Of a stretch of 41,468 nt of DNA, positions 17,252 through 26,724 are shown one piece after another. Under the pieces are notes generated by a model. It was not told the DNA's origin. It saw nothing but the letters and a program-made list of their open reading frames with translations, and did no database searches. Each line of letters begins with the position of its first letter. Position 1 is the stretch's first letter. Made by a program: the position numbers and the translations under genes. The stretch comes from Sulfobacillus benefaciens (GTDB lineage: Bacteria > Bacillota > Sulfobacillia > Sulfobacillales > Sulfobacillaceae): the NCBI GenBank assembly GCA_003023695.1, contig PXYW01000024.1, positions 1 through 41,468 on the forward strand, in the 5' to 3' direction.

Positions 17252-18451
17252 ATGGCAACAGCGGAACCAGAGCGCCTGATGGATGGCGAAACCATGATTA
17301 TTAACCTAGGCCCTCAGCACCCAAGCACTCACGGTGTATTGCGGGTTCGGTTAGAACTAGACGGCGAGCGGGTCGTTCACGCAGAGCCGGTTATTGGGTA
17401 TCTACATACGGGATTCGAGAAGACGGCGGAAAGTCTTACGTATCAGCAATGCAACACTATTACCGATCGACTGGATTACCTGGCGCCGATGACGAACAAC
17501 TTGGCCTATGTTCTGGCTGTAGAAAAATTGATGAACTTGGAGGTACCCAAACGGGCGCAATATATTCGCGTGTTATTTGCGGAATTGACTCGGGTAGCTA
17601 GTCATCTAGTATGGTTGGGCACGCACGTGATGGACTTAGGGGCCATGAGTTTATTTTTTTACACCATGCGGGAACGTGAAGTGATATTGGATTTGATCGA
17701 AGCGGTTGCTGGCGTGCGAATGAACCCGAGCTATTTTCGCGTGGGTGGGCTGGCGTACGATCTTCCGGATGGGTTTCATGACAAAGTACGAGACCTCATC
17801 AAGGACTTTCCCCGTTGGATGAAGTCCTACCGCAATTTGTTTGAGGGCAATCCGTTAATCAATGAACGGTTGGAAGGGATAGCGGTACTTACTCAGGAAC
17901 AGGCGCTGGACTGGTCTGTCACCGGACCCAACCTGAGAGGGAGCGGCTTGCCACTAGACTTGCGCAAGGATGAGCCATATTCCGCGTACGACGAGTTTGA
18001 CTTTAAGGTGTGCACCCGGACTGAAGGGGATGCTTACGCCAGGTTTTGGGTTCGCGTTGACGAGATTTACGAATCCATGAAAATCATTGAGCAAGCTCTA
18101 GAAAAAATCACGCCACACGGACCGTATACGACTGCCGATCGCAAGGTAGCATTGCCGCCCCGTGAAGAAATATATGGCAACATGGAGGCCTTGATTCACC
18201 AATTTAAGTTGGTTACCGCGGGTTTTCCGGTGCCGCGTGGTGAAGTTTACCAAGGCGTGGAAGGCCCGCGTGGAGAAATGGGATTTTATATAGTTTCCGA
18301 TGGCGGGCCTAAACCGTATCGTTGGCGTGCACGCACGCCATCATTCTACAATTTGCAAACCATGCCGATTCTTTGCAAAGATGGTTTGGTGGCAGACGTG
18401 ATTACCGCCATTGGCAGCATCGATATTATGTTGGGAGATGTCGACAAATGA
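17252..18451 (+). CDS. nuoD: NADH-quinone oxidoreductase subunit D
   Basis: A 399-residue subunit (49 kDa family) related to the large subunit of NiFe hydrogenases but lacking the metal-ligand cysteines. NLGPQHPSTHGVLRV near the start supplies the histidine/tyrosine environment of the quinone head group; GYLHTGFEK, ERVV and SIDIMLGDVDK at the end are typical. Two in-frame ATGs lie at 17249 and 17252; the second has 7 bases from AGGAGG and is used here. The stop overlaps nuoE as ATGA. Confidence 0.96.
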   Translation: MATAEPERLMDGETMIINLGPQHPSTHGVLRVRLELDGERVVHAEPVIGYLHTGFEKTAESLTYQQCNTITDRLDYLAPMTNNLAYVLAVEKLMNLEVPKRAQYIRVLFAELTRVASHLVWLGTHVMDLGAMSLFFYTMREREVILDLIEAVAGVRMNPSYFRVGGLAYDLPDGFHDKVRDLIKDFPRWMKSYRNLFEGNPLINERLEGIAVLTQEQALDWSVTGPNLRGSGLPLDLRKDEPYSAYDEFDFKVCTRTEGDAYARFWVRVDEIYESMKIIEQALEKITPHGPYTTADRKVALPPREEIYGNMEALIHQFKLVTAGFPVPRGEVYQGVEGPRGEMGFYIVSDGGPKPYRWRARTPSFYNLQTMPILCKDGLVADVITAIGSIDIMLGDVDK

Positions 18452-18915
18452 AACCGGAGTGGCAAGTTTGGGCGAAAGAGGCCAAAGAGGAGTTCCCTCG
18501 TGCCAATTCCGCTTTGATGCCGTTGTTGCATCGGATTCAATTGGAAGAAGGGTGGTTGTCTGATGCGACCATTGCCGATGTAGCTCAGTTAATGGGGTTG
18601 CCGGTGCAATACGTGGAGTCGGTTGTCTCATTCTATTCCTTGTTTCATCAAGAACCAGTGGGAAAGAAGGTTGTCCACGTTTGTGTAGGGTTGTCTTGCG
18701 CACTGGCCGGATCGGATGAGTTAATGCACCAATTGGAACAGCAGCTAGGTGTTAAAGAAGGACAGACGACGGCAGACGGCGCGTATACCTTATTGGAAGC
18801 CGAGTGTTTGGCGGCGTGTGATAAGGCGCCGGTGGCTCAGGTCAATCTTCGCTACGTCGGTCCAGTAGCCCCCGAGGATGCGGCACGACTGTTATCCGAG
18901 GAGGTGTCCTCATGA
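18448..18915 (+). CDS. nuoE: NADH-quinone oxidoreductase subunit E
   Basis: A 155-residue thioredoxin-like 2Fe-2S protein (24 kDa family) of the NADH-oxidising module. The four ligands are Cys79, Cys84, Cys120 and Cys124 (VCVGLSC and ECLAACDKAP). An N-terminal helical region (SALMPLLHRIQLEEGWLS) matches the family. The ATG overlaps the nuoD stop (ATGA) and the stop overlaps nuoF likewise. Presence of NuoE, F and G means the enzyme uses NADH directly, unlike the 11-subunit forms. Confidence 0.95.
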   Translation: MKPEWQVWAKEAKEEFPRANSALMPLLHRIQLEEGWLSDATIADVAQLMGLPVQYVESVVSFYSLFHQEPVGKKVVHVCVGLSCALAGSDELMHQLEQQLGVKEGQTTADGAYTLLEAECLAACDKAPVAQVNLRYVGPVAPEDAARLLSEEVSS

Positions 18916-20204
18916 ACACCAAGCATTACCTCTTGCGGAATCGCGACGTGAGCCATATTGACCAGATTGATGTTTATGAGGCTAATGAAGGATATGCTGC
19001 GCTACGGCAGGCGTTAAAAGACTATCAACCCGATGAATTGGTGGCGATGGTAAAAAAATCCGGACTTCGGGGACGCGGCGGCGCCGGGTTTCCTACTGGG
19101 ATGAAGTGGGGGTTTTTACCCAACGATGGTCGCTCCCGCTATCTGGTGGTGAATTCCGATGAGGCGGAGCCAGGCACCTTTAAAGATCGGGAATTGATTG
19201 AAGAAAATCCTCATCAGTTGGTCGAAGGCATCATCATTTCTAGTTACGCGACCCGCGCTTCGGAGGCTTACATATATTGCCGCGGAGAATTTCGCCGAGG
19301 TGCCGAGCAGTTGCGGCGGGCGGTGCAAGAAGCCTATGATCATGGATATTTGGGAAAGAACATTTTAGGTACCGAGTTTTCCCTTGATCTTAAAGTTTAC
19401 CGAGGTGCTGGAGCCTATATCTGCGGCGAGGAGTCGGCACTTTTGGAGTCGCTCGAGGGGAAACGCGGAAATCCCCGGCTAAAACCTCCGTTTCCTGCGG
19501 TGGCCGGACTTTATGGCGGCCCTACGGTGGTCAACAATGTGGAAACGATTTGCAACCTGCCACCATTAGTCACCTACGGCCCAGAGTGGTACACCTCCAT
19601 GGGCACGGAAAAGAGCCCAGGATTAAAAATTATGTCTGTCAGCGGTCGGGTGCGACGGCCGGGCAACTATGAAATCCCGCTGGCAACGCCCCTTCGCACT
19701 TTAATCGAAGAATATGCAGGAGGTCTACTTCCCGGACGCACCGTTAAGGCCGTTATTCCTGGCGGAAGTTCCGTTCCTCTTTTGATGCCCGATCAGCTCG
19801 ATACGCCGTTGGACTATGAGTCAGTGATGAAGGCAGGGTCGATGCTAGGCTCTGGAGGCTGCATTGTGCTGGATGATCAAGTGTGCATCGTGGGGGCAAC
19901 GGCGCGGTTGGTCAAGTTCTATCGCGAAGAGTCGTGCGGCAAGTGTACGCCGTGTCGCGAGGGAACCTATTGGATGACCGATGTGCTGGAGCGGATAGAG
20001 CATGGAATGGGCCAAAACAGTGACTTGGACTTGTTGTCAGATGTAGCAGACAATATTGCTGGCAAATGCTTCTGCCCCTTGGGCGATGCGTCGCTTGGAG
20101 TACTGGTGAGCGCCTTAAAGCATTTTCGGCACGAATTTGAGGCACACGTGGCGGGACACGAGTGCCCGATGGGAGCGAGGCTGTATGATACGGTTAACCA
20201 TTGA
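18912..20204 (+). CDS. nuoF: NADH-quinone oxidoreductase subunit F
   Basis: A 430-residue subunit (51 kDa family) that binds NADH, FMN and 4Fe-4S cluster N3. Near residue 50 is KKSGLRGRGGAGFPTGMKW (NADH/FMN site), then NSDEAEPGTFKDR and YRGAGAYICGEESALLESLEG. The cluster ligands are Cys342, Cys345 and Cys348 in ESCGKCTPCREG plus one of the cysteines in GKCFCPLGD near 386. AGGAGG lies 6 bases before the ATG, which overlaps nuoE. Confidence 0.97.
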   Translation: MNTKHYLLRNRDVSHIDQIDVYEANEGYAALRQALKDYQPDELVAMVKKSGLRGRGGAGFPTGMKWGFLPNDGRSRYLVVNSDEAEPGTFKDRELIEENPHQLVEGIIISSYATRASEAYIYCRGEFRRGAEQLRRAVQEAYDHGYLGKNILGTEFSLDLKVYRGAGAYICGEESALLESLEGKRGNPRLKPPFPAVAGLYGGPTVVNNVETICNLPPLVTYGPEWYTSMGTEKSPGLKIMSVSGRVRRPGNYEIPLATPLRTLIEEYAGGLLPGRTVKAVIPGGSSVPLLMPDQLDTPLDYESVMKAGSMLGSGGCIVLDDQVCIVGATARLVKFYREESCGKCTPCREGTYWMTDVLERIEHGMGQNSDLDLLSDVADNIAGKCFCPLGDASLGVLVSALKHFRHEFEAHVAGHECPMGARLYDTVNH

Positions 20205-22497
20205 CGGGCAGGAGGTCACGGTTCCCGAAGGAACCATGATCGTAGACGCCGCGGCAAAACTTGGGGTCGATGTACCCATTTATTGCTATCATCAAGCGTT
20301 GGGTCCGCTTGGCGCCTGCCGTATGTGCTTAGTAGAAGTGGAGAAAATGCCCAAGCTGGCCACGGCATGTACTACGGCGGTGACCGAGGGTATGGCAGTG
20401 CACACCAAAGGGGCCGCAGTGGATAAGGGACGCAAAGGTGTGCTGGAGTTTTTGTTGATTAATCACCCATTGGACTGTCCCGTATGTGATAAAGGCGGCG
20501 AATGCTACCTTCAAGACTATACTTTTGAATATGGGCCCGGAGGCGGCCGTTTTCAGGAACCCAAGATCGAGAAAGTCAAGGATGGGCCAATTAACGACTT
20601 TGTCTTGATCGATCAGGAGCGTTGTGTGCTGTGTCAGCGTTGTGTGCGGTTTATGCGGGAATATGTCGGTGAAGAGCAGTTGCTGCTTGAGGGACGTGGG
20701 GTAGAAACCGTGGTCACTACGGTGAATCACGTACCAGCCTCCAGTCAATTTACCGGTAATGTCATCGACTTGTGTCCGGTTGGTGCATTATTGTCGGCGC
20801 CTTATCATCATAAGGGCCGTCCCTGGAATATTGAGCGGGAAGAATCGGTTTGTCCTCATTGTCCTGTGGGTTGCACCAGCAAAATTACTGCCCGCGAAGG
20901 TCATGTGATCCGTATGGAAGGTCGTCCAATACCGGATCGTGAATGGGGTTGGCTGTGCGACCGGGGACGCTTTGGATATGACTTTGGGTACCATCCGGAC
21001 CGCCTTTTGAATTCTTTAGTTCATGGCCAGGAGACGACGGCTGCTCAGGCGACCCGGCAGGTAGCTCAGTGGCTAAAAGCGGTGATGGATCAGCACGGAG
21101 GGAAATCCGTAGGGATTATTGTCGGGGGTACCCATACCACCGAGGAAGCGCACCAATTACGTCGGTTTGCCGACGAAGTGGTGGGAACCGATGCTTTGGC
21201 CATCAGTCGGTCAGAGCCCGGATATTTGCCCCGTGCACTCAATGGAACTTTTGACGATATCAAATCCGCCGATACCGTGGTGCTGTTGGGCTCAGATCCG
21301 TACGACACGGTTCCGGTAGTGCACCTGAAATTACGAGACCGGCTGTTGCATTATCCCGCTTTGCGCGTCATTGGGGTGGGACCGATGGTGTTGACGCGCG
21401 ACACCCTTCCTGGCCAAGATATCTTGGTCAGACCCGAACAGGGCGCAGCGGTGATGGCTTTGGCTGTTGCGGCAAACCGGCCCGACGATGAAAGGGTCAG
21501 GACCGTGGTTCAGAATTTGGCGGGTTTTGAGCCTCCCGGGATTTCGAAAGAAACATTGGAACAATTGGGTACTCACCTTTTAGAGGCAGACCATCTGGTG
21601 TTGCTGTGGGATGGCAAAGAAGCTGACATGGCTCAGGTCTTGGTTCTATTAAGCATGTTGCGAGAAAAGCCAACACGGGTTTTACCGACGTTTGGCCCTG
21701 CCAATTGGCGAGGATTTGAACGGGCTGGATTTTCTGCGCAATTTGACAACCTAACCCACCTTTTGCAAAAGGCGCGTGACGGCCAAGTCAAAATGCTCAT
21801 GGTATTTGGGGCAGATTTACTTCGTGAGTATCCAAAGCGGCAGTTAGTTGAGGAGGCATTTAACCAGGTGGACTACCTGGTGGTGGAAAGTCTGTTGCCG
21901 CCCGAGGGACTTAGTCATGTCGATGCCTTATTACCCGGAGCGGGATGGGCCGAAGTGTATGGCACTTATATCAACATGGAAAGCAGGATTCAAGTGGCCA
22001 TGGCTGGGGTGCAACCACCGGGCCAGGCCCGGCCAGTCAAGACCTATCTTACGACATGGGCTCGTCATTTGATGAAGACGTTGAATTTTGAAGATGACTG
22101 GGAACCATTTGATGATGACAGCGGAGACCTATTGCCGCCGCAATCGACTGAGCTAATCGTGCAAACAGTGGCACGACCAAAGGAATTCGATGGTGATTTG
22201 TTACTAGTCACAGGATCTTTGGTGTGGGAATCGGGACCGCCGTCAGAAATATTGGCACCGCGAATCCCGGAATTTCCCGGTAGAATCAATGACCAGGACG
22301 CTCTCCAACTGGGGTTGCCACTGCGTGCGTGCCATGTTCTGGTGAGTCAGGATCATGAGAGTATCGTAGCCGCGGTGACTCCTGACCCAAGAGTGCCACG
22401 GGGAATTTTATGGCTGCCGCAGGGAGCTTTTGGCGCCAATCACTTACATGATGGGCCAGTAACCGCTCAAGTGGTTCACGAGGAGGTTACGGCATGA
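20185..22497 (+). CDS. nuoG: NADH-quinone oxidoreductase subunit G
   Basis: A 770-residue iron-sulfur subunit (75 kDa family). It has a 2Fe-2S ferredoxin-like domain (CYHQALGPLGACRMC, ACTT), the His/Cys-ligated cluster motif (HPLDCPVCDKGGECYLQD), the two-cluster motif CVLCQRCVRF with DLCPVGAL, and an additional CPHCPVGC at about residue 225 followed by a molybdopterin-oxidoreductase-like domain. The extra CxxCxxxC is the N7-type site seen in some bacterial NuoG. The ATG at 20185 is inside the nuoF 3' end; the stop overlaps nuoH (ATGA). Confidence 0.95.
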   Translation: MIRLTIDGQEVTVPEGTMIVDAAAKLGVDVPIYCYHQALGPLGACRMCLVEVEKMPKLATACTTAVTEGMAVHTKGAAVDKGRKGVLEFLLINHPLDCPVCDKGGECYLQDYTFEYGPGGGRFQEPKIEKVKDGPINDFVLIDQERCVLCQRCVRFMREYVGEEQLLLEGRGVETVVTTVNHVPASSQFTGNVIDLCPVGALLSAPYHHKGRPWNIEREESVCPHCPVGCTSKITAREGHVIRMEGRPIPDREWGWLCDRGRFGYDFGYHPDRLLNSLVHGQETTAAQATRQVAQWLKAVMDQHGGKSVGIIVGGTHTTEEAHQLRRFADEVVGTDALAISRSEPGYLPRALNGTFDDIKSADTVVLLGSDPYDTVPVVHLKLRDRLLHYPALRVIGVGPMVLTRDTLPGQDILVRPEQGAAVMALAVAANRPDDERVRTVVQNLAGFEPPGISKETLEQLGTHLLEADHLVLLWDGKEADMAQVLVLLSMLREKPTRVLPTFGPANWRGFERAGFSAQFDNLTHLLQKARDGQVKMLMVFGADLLREYPKRQLVEEAFNQVDYLVVESLLPPEGLSHVDALLPGAGWAEVYGTYINMESRIQVAMAGVQPPGQARPVKTYLTTWARHLMKTLNFEDDWEPFDDDSGDLLPPQSTELIVQTVARPKEFDGDLLLVTGSLVWESGPPSEILAPRIPEFPGRINDQDALQLGLPLRACHVLVSQDHESIVAAVTPDPRVPRGILWLPQGAFGANHLHDGPVTAQVVHEEVTA

Positions 22498-23480
22498 TTC
22501 AAATTATTCTTTTGATTGTCAAAGTGATTTTGTTACTGCTGATTCTTATGGGAGGCTTTGCCTACACCATGCTGGCAGAACGGCGGTTCTTGGGGTTTTT
22601 CCAATTGCGGTTAGGGCCCAACCGGGTAGGTCCCATGGGGCTTTTTCAACCATTAGCCGATGCCGTCAAGATGATGTTGAAAGAAGACTTGATGCCATTG
22701 CGAGCGGATCCTGTGGTGTATCGTCTGGCTCCGGTATTTTCTTTGCTGGCGGCTTTGTCGGTGGATGCGGTCATTCCCTTTGGGGCACCCATTCATATTT
22801 TTGGGCAAACCGTCAACTTGGATATTGCAAATCCCGGTATTGGATTGTTGATAGCCTTCGCCTTTAGTTCACTGGGAATCTACGGGATTGTTCTCGGGGG
22901 ATGGGCCTCGCAAAATAAATATTCATTGCTCGGGGGCATTCGTGCTTCGGCTCAAATGATTTCCTACGAGTTGGCCATGGGGTTATCCGTGTTGGGAGTC
23001 CTGATGATGGCGGGCACGGCCAATCTAGAAAACATCGTGCTGGCTCAGAGAGCGCAAGGGTGGTTTTTCCTACCGCAGATCATTCCCTTCTTGATTTACT
23101 TCACAACGGCTATAGCGGAAACTAACCGCACCCCATTTGACTTGCCGGAAGCGGAGTCGGAGTTGGTTGCAGGCTACCACACAGAATACTCGGGTATTCG
23201 GTTTGCGATGTTCGTTATGGCAGAATACATCAATATGATTACGGTGAGTGGTTTGGCGGTGACCTTGTTTTTTGGGGGCTGGTTGGGGCCAAGCTTTTTA
23301 CCCCCAATCATTTGGTTCTTCATTAAAATCGCTATAGTGCTATTTGTTTTCATTTGGATACGCGCCACTTTTCCCCGATTTCGCTATGACAAATTGATGT
23401 CGTTTGGGTGGAAAGTCTTGTTGCCCATCTCATTTATTTACTTCCTGGGAACGGCGGCATTTGTCAGCGGAATTTTGTAA
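22494..23480 (+). CDS. nuoH: NADH-quinone oxidoreductase subunit H
   Basis: A 328-residue membrane subunit with about eight helices that forms the quinone chamber and links the peripheral to the membrane arm. Family motifs include ERRFLGFFQLRLGPNRVGPMGLFQPLADAVKM, the acidic loop AETNRTPFDLPEAESELVAGYHTEYSG (given in part as ETNRTPFDLPEAESELVAG) and IRATFPRFRYDKLMSFGWK. The ATG overlaps the nuoG stop, with CGAGGAGG 7 bases upstream. Confidence 0.96.
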   Translation: MIQIILLIVKVILLLLILMGGFAYTMLAERRFLGFFQLRLGPNRVGPMGLFQPLADAVKMMLKEDLMPLRADPVVYRLAPVFSLLAALSVDAVIPFGAPIHIFGQTVNLDIANPGIGLLIAFAFSSLGIYGIVLGGWASQNKYSLLGGIRASAQMISYELAMGLSVLGVLMMAGTANLENIVLAQRAQGWFFLPQIIPFLIYFTTAIAETNRTPFDLPEAESELVAGYHTEYSGIRFAMFVMAEYINMITVSGLAVTLFFGGWLGPSFLPPIIWFFIKIAIVLFVFIWIRATFPRFRYDKLMSFGWKVLLPISFIYFLGTAAFVSGIL

Positions 23481-23507
23481 TGGTCTTGTGAAGGGAGGAT
23501 GATCGTC

Positions 23508-23945
23508 ATGTTAGATGGCGTAAAGGCTATGACTAAAGGTCTTGGGGTGACATTTAAGGCGTTGTTTGAACCGCGGGATACGATTGCGTATCCGGAAAAG
23601 CGCCGCGAATACTCGCCACGTTTTAGGGGCAAGCACATGCTGGCTAAAGACCCTGATGGCCATGAATTATGCGTAGGCTGTGGACTGTGTGAGGCGGTGT
23701 GCCCAGCCCACGCCATTCGTGTGGTTGCCGCATCAGCTCCAGAAGGACGGCCCATTTCGTGGACCAATCGTTATTCGGTGGATTATGAGGTGGACTTGAT
23801 TCGTTGCATTTTTTGCGGGATGTGTGAAGAAGCGTGCCCCACTAATGCGGTACGACTGACCCCATTTAACGAATTAGCTGCATCGGATCGGCTGGACATG
23901 ATTGCTGACAAAGAAGAGCTGTTGCACCCACCGGTAAGGAAATGA
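23508..23945 (+). CDS. nuoI: NADH-quinone oxidoreductase subunit I
   Basis: A 145-residue 8Fe ferredoxin-like subunit carrying clusters N6a and N6b. Two CxxCxxCxxxC motifs are visible: Cys55-58-61-65 (CVGCGLCEAVCPAHAI) and Cys100-103-106-110 (CIFCGMCEEACPTNAV). An in-frame ATG at 23499 touches the ribosome binding site, so the ATG at 23508, 9 bases after GGAGG, is used. A short gap of 27 bases separates it from nuoH. Confidence 0.95.
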   Translation: MLDGVKAMTKGLGVTFKALFEPRDTIAYPEKRREYSPRFRGKHMLAKDPDGHELCVGCGLCEAVCPAHAIRVVAASAPEGRPISWTNRYSVDYEVDLIRCIFCGMCEEACPTNAVRLTPFNELAASDRLDMIADKEELLHPPVRK

Positions 23946-23958
23946 GGGACTGGGCGAG

Positions 23959-24489
23959 ATGATTCCGTTTATTATCTTGGCGGTGATAGCCATCGCCGGG
24001 GCGTTGGGCGTGATATTGGGACGGCAGCCAGTGCACAGTGCGCTGGCGCTGGTAGGAAATATTTTGGCTTTGGCAGTGCTTTATCTGTTGCTGTCGGCGG
24101 AGTTTCTGGCAGTGGCTCAAGTAATCGTCTATGCCGGAGCCATTATGGTGTTGTTCTTGTTTGTGGTTACGTTGCTAACTGCAGGAAAAGAAGAGGGTGA
24201 ACCTCCAGAGGAATTGGGAGGCCAACGTTGGTGGGCGGGCATTTTTGCCGTCGGAGTGGGGGTTGTGTTAGCCATACTCGCAGTCACCCATCCGGGTTCC
24301 GCGGTGAATACCGGTATCCCTTCCAATTTTGGTACCATCGATGGATTGGGACATTTGCTGTGGGGCTCCGATTTTCTCTATCTAATGGCAGTGGCCATTA
24401 TGTTGCTGACTGCCGCAGTTGGGGTATTGGTGCTTAATCGACCAATGAAAAAGTCGCGGGTTAGCCGTCCAGGGAGGGAAGAGGCATGA
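23959..24489 (+). CDS. nuoJ: NADH-quinone oxidoreductase subunit J
   Basis: A 176-residue membrane subunit with five predicted helices. Its third helix VAQVIVYAGAIMVLFLFVVTLL carries the conserved YAGAIMVLFLF pattern, where a pi-bulge helps gate the proton path. The C-terminus is basic (RPMKKSRVSRPGREEA). The start follows a modest GAGGGACTGGGCGAG site. The stop overlaps the nuoK start (ATGA). Confidence 0.92.
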   Translation: MIPFIILAVIAIAGALGVILGRQPVHSALALVGNILALAVLYLLLSAEFLAVAQVIVYAGAIMVLFLFVVTLLTAGKEEGEPPEELGGQRWWAGIFAVGVGVVLAILAVTHPGSAVNTGIPSNFGTIDGLGHLLWGSDFLYLMAVAIMLLTAAVGVLVLNRPMKKSRVSRPGREEA

Positions 24490-24788
24490 TACCGATAAAT
24501 TGGGTGGTCGGATTGGCGGCGATTATCTTTGCCATTGGGGCCATCGGGGTTATGGCTCGGCGCAATCCCTTGATTATGTTTATGTCGGCTGAGATGATGT
24601 GGAATTCTGCAGCGCTTGCGTTCATTGCCTTTGCGCGGCAGTGGCATTCCATGTCTGGGCAAGTCATGGCGTTTTTGATTGTTGGCACGGCAGCGGCCGA
24701 GGTAGGGATCGGCTTGGCTATTATCGTGACCGTATACCATCGACGACACCGGCTCGATATTGATGAAATATCGGGAATGAAGGGTTAA
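24486..24788 (+). CDS. nuoK: NADH-quinone oxidoreductase subunit K
   Basis: A 100-residue subunit with three helices, related to MrpC. The membrane glutamates that relay protons are seen in FMSAEMMWNSAALAF (helix 2) and AAAEVGIGLAIIV (helix 3). GGGAAGAGG precedes the ATG, which overlaps nuoJ. It sits between NuoJ and the antiporter-like subunits in the membrane arm. Confidence 0.94.
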   Translation: MIPINWVVGLAAIIFAIGAIGVMARRNPLIMFMSAEMMWNSAALAFIAFARQWHSMSGQVMAFLIVGTAAAEVGIGLAIIVTVYHRRHRLDIDEISGMKG

Positions 24789-24824
24789 GACGGGTATCAG
24801 ATGATAAGAAGGAGCGTTTAAGGC

Positions 24825-26693
24825 ATGCAACTTCTGGTTGAGATTTTGCTGTTGCCCATTATCGGCGCAGTCACCATCACCACGTTTAAGGGACTCATGC
24901 CCAAAAAGCTTCCGGGCATTTGGGCCAGTGTATTGGTCGGCATTAGCTTTTTGCTCAGCATTATGGCCGATGTGCACTTGGGTCAACTGGCGGCTAATCA
25001 CCGCATAGTCACGGGAACCCTGTGGACGTGGATAAGCGGGTTCGGGCCTTCCATTGGTTTTAGATTGTACTTGGATCCTTTGGCGGGCATTTGGCTCTTA
25101 GTGATCACTGGAGTTGGAATGTTGATCCATATCTATTCTATTGGATACATGCATGACGATCCGGGAGAAGCCCGCTATTTTTCCTATTTAAACTTCTTTA
25201 TTTTCTCCATGTTACTGTTGGTGTTGGCGGGGAACCTGATTGTGCTCCTGATTGGCTGGGCGCTTGTGGGTTTGGCTTCATACTTCTTGATTGGCTTTTG
25301 GTACCAGCGTCCCTCTGCCGTTCGTGCGGCGAAAAAGGCCTTTGTGATGAATACTGTGGGCGACGTCGGCATCCTGTTGGGACTGGCCCTCTTATATTTT
25401 CGCTATCACTCGGTTGGGTATGTGCATTTATTTGCCATCTTCTCCAATGCGACGCCAGGCAGCGCGTTTTTTGAATGGACCGCATTTTTGCTGTATGTCG
25501 GTGCCATGGCCAAGTCTGCGCAGTTTCCCTTACATATGTGGCTGGCCGATGCGATGGAAGGTCCCACTCCAGTGTCTGCTTTAATCCACGCCGCGACCAT
25601 GGTGACGGCTGGAGTCTACCTGATGGCCAGATTGTACCCCTTATTGCGGCTGGCCCCAGATGTGCATTACCTGGTGGGGGCAATAGGAGCCTTTACCGCC
25701 ATTTTTGCCGCGAGCATTGCTATATTCCAACAAGATATTAAAAAGGTGCTGGCGTATTCTACCCTCAGCCAGTTGGGGTATATGTTTCTAGCCATTGGGG
25801 TGGGCGGATTCATGGCTGGGGTGTTTCACTTCATGACCCATGCCTTTTTCAAGGCCTTGCTTTTTTTGGCGGCCGGCAGCGTCATTCACGCATTGCAAGG
25901 CGAGCAGGATTTGAGTCATATGGGTGGCTTGGTCAAGAAGATGCCATGGACGACGTTTGCATTCTTGGCAGGCACATTAGCCATTTCCGGCATTCCTCCA
26001 TTCTCAGGGTATTTCAGCAAAGAGGCGATTCTTGGGCAAGCCTATAATTCTGGGCACTGGTTGCTATGGGGGGTCGGAGTGCTCACTGCGGGAATGACCG
26101 CGTTTTATATGTTCCGTCTCTTCTTCTTAACGTTTTTCGGCACACCGCGTGACGCTCATCTGTACGAACATGCTCATGAAGCCCCATGGGTTATGACGGT
26201 TCCCGTAGTGATTTTAGGGATTTTAGCGACTATCGGGGGATTTTTCAAAGGATGGCTGGGACAATGGTTGGCGCCAACTTTTAGCGCATACCCCGGGGCG
26301 AGCCATGCAGCATTTGAATCGGGGCCGCTCTTTGGCACTTTAATTACGGTCGGCCTAGCAGTTATCGCCATTATCTTGGCCTATTGGCTGTTCATCGGGA
26401 AAAAGGTGGAGCCGCGGGCTGGCATTGCGCATGGATTTGGGCGCCATGCCTACCAAGCGTGGGATATGGATGCGGTGTGGACTTGGATTGCGGTAAATCC
26501 GTTTAAGACCATTGGTGATTGGGTACGTCCCGTGGAACAAGGGATTTTGTCATTTATCAATGGAGTGGCGTCGGCCGTTTGGCTTTGGGCTACAGATTTG
26601 CGTCCGCTTCAGACCGGTTATGTGAGACGGTACGCGTTGTCGATTATGGTGGGATTGGGAGCATTATTGGCCTACTACCTAATCCGGGTGTGA
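24825..26693 (+). CDS. nuoL: NADH-quinone oxidoreductase subunit L
   Basis: A 622-residue antiporter-like proton pump subunit with about 15 helices and a C-terminal lateral helix region. Family features include IHIYSIGYMHDDPGEARYF, the pumping segment MWLADAMEGPTPVSALIHAATMV with TAGVYLMAR, and KKVLAYSTLSQLGYMFLAIG. The start has AAGGAG about 11 bases upstream. Following genes nuoM and nuoN encode the two other pumping subunits. Confidence 0.96.
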   Translation: MQLLVEILLLPIIGAVTITTFKGLMPKKLPGIWASVLVGISFLLSIMADVHLGQLAANHRIVTGTLWTWISGFGPSIGFRLYLDPLAGIWLLVITGVGMLIHIYSIGYMHDDPGEARYFSYLNFFIFSMLLLVLAGNLIVLLIGWALVGLASYFLIGFWYQRPSAVRAAKKAFVMNTVGDVGILLGLALLYFRYHSVGYVHLFAIFSNATPGSAFFEWTAFLLYVGAMAKSAQFPLHMWLADAMEGPTPVSALIHAATMVTAGVYLMARLYPLLRLAPDVHYLVGAIGAFTAIFAASIAIFQQDIKKVLAYSTLSQLGYMFLAIGVGGFMAGVFHFMTHAFFKALLFLAAGSVIHALQGEQDLSHMGGLVKKMPWTTFAFLAGTLAISGIPPFSGYFSKEAILGQAYNSGHWLLWGVGVLTAGMTAFYMFRLFFLTFFGTPRDAHLYEHAHEAPWVMTVPVVILGILATIGGFFKGWLGQWLAPTFSAYPGASHAAFESGPLFGTLITVGLAVIAIILAYWLFIGKKVEPRAGIAHGFGRHAYQAWDMDAVWTWIAVNPFKTIGDWVRPVEQGILSFINGVASAVWLWATDLRPLQTGYVRRYALSIMVGLGALLAYYLIRV

Positions 26694-26724
26694 CCCGTTC
26701 ACATAATGTAGAGGAGGCTTTGGC

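Noticed and set aside
23486..23493. TTGTGAAG before nuoI as a Rex half-site
   Set aside because: Single half-site inside the operon overlapping the ribosome binding site; expected by chance.
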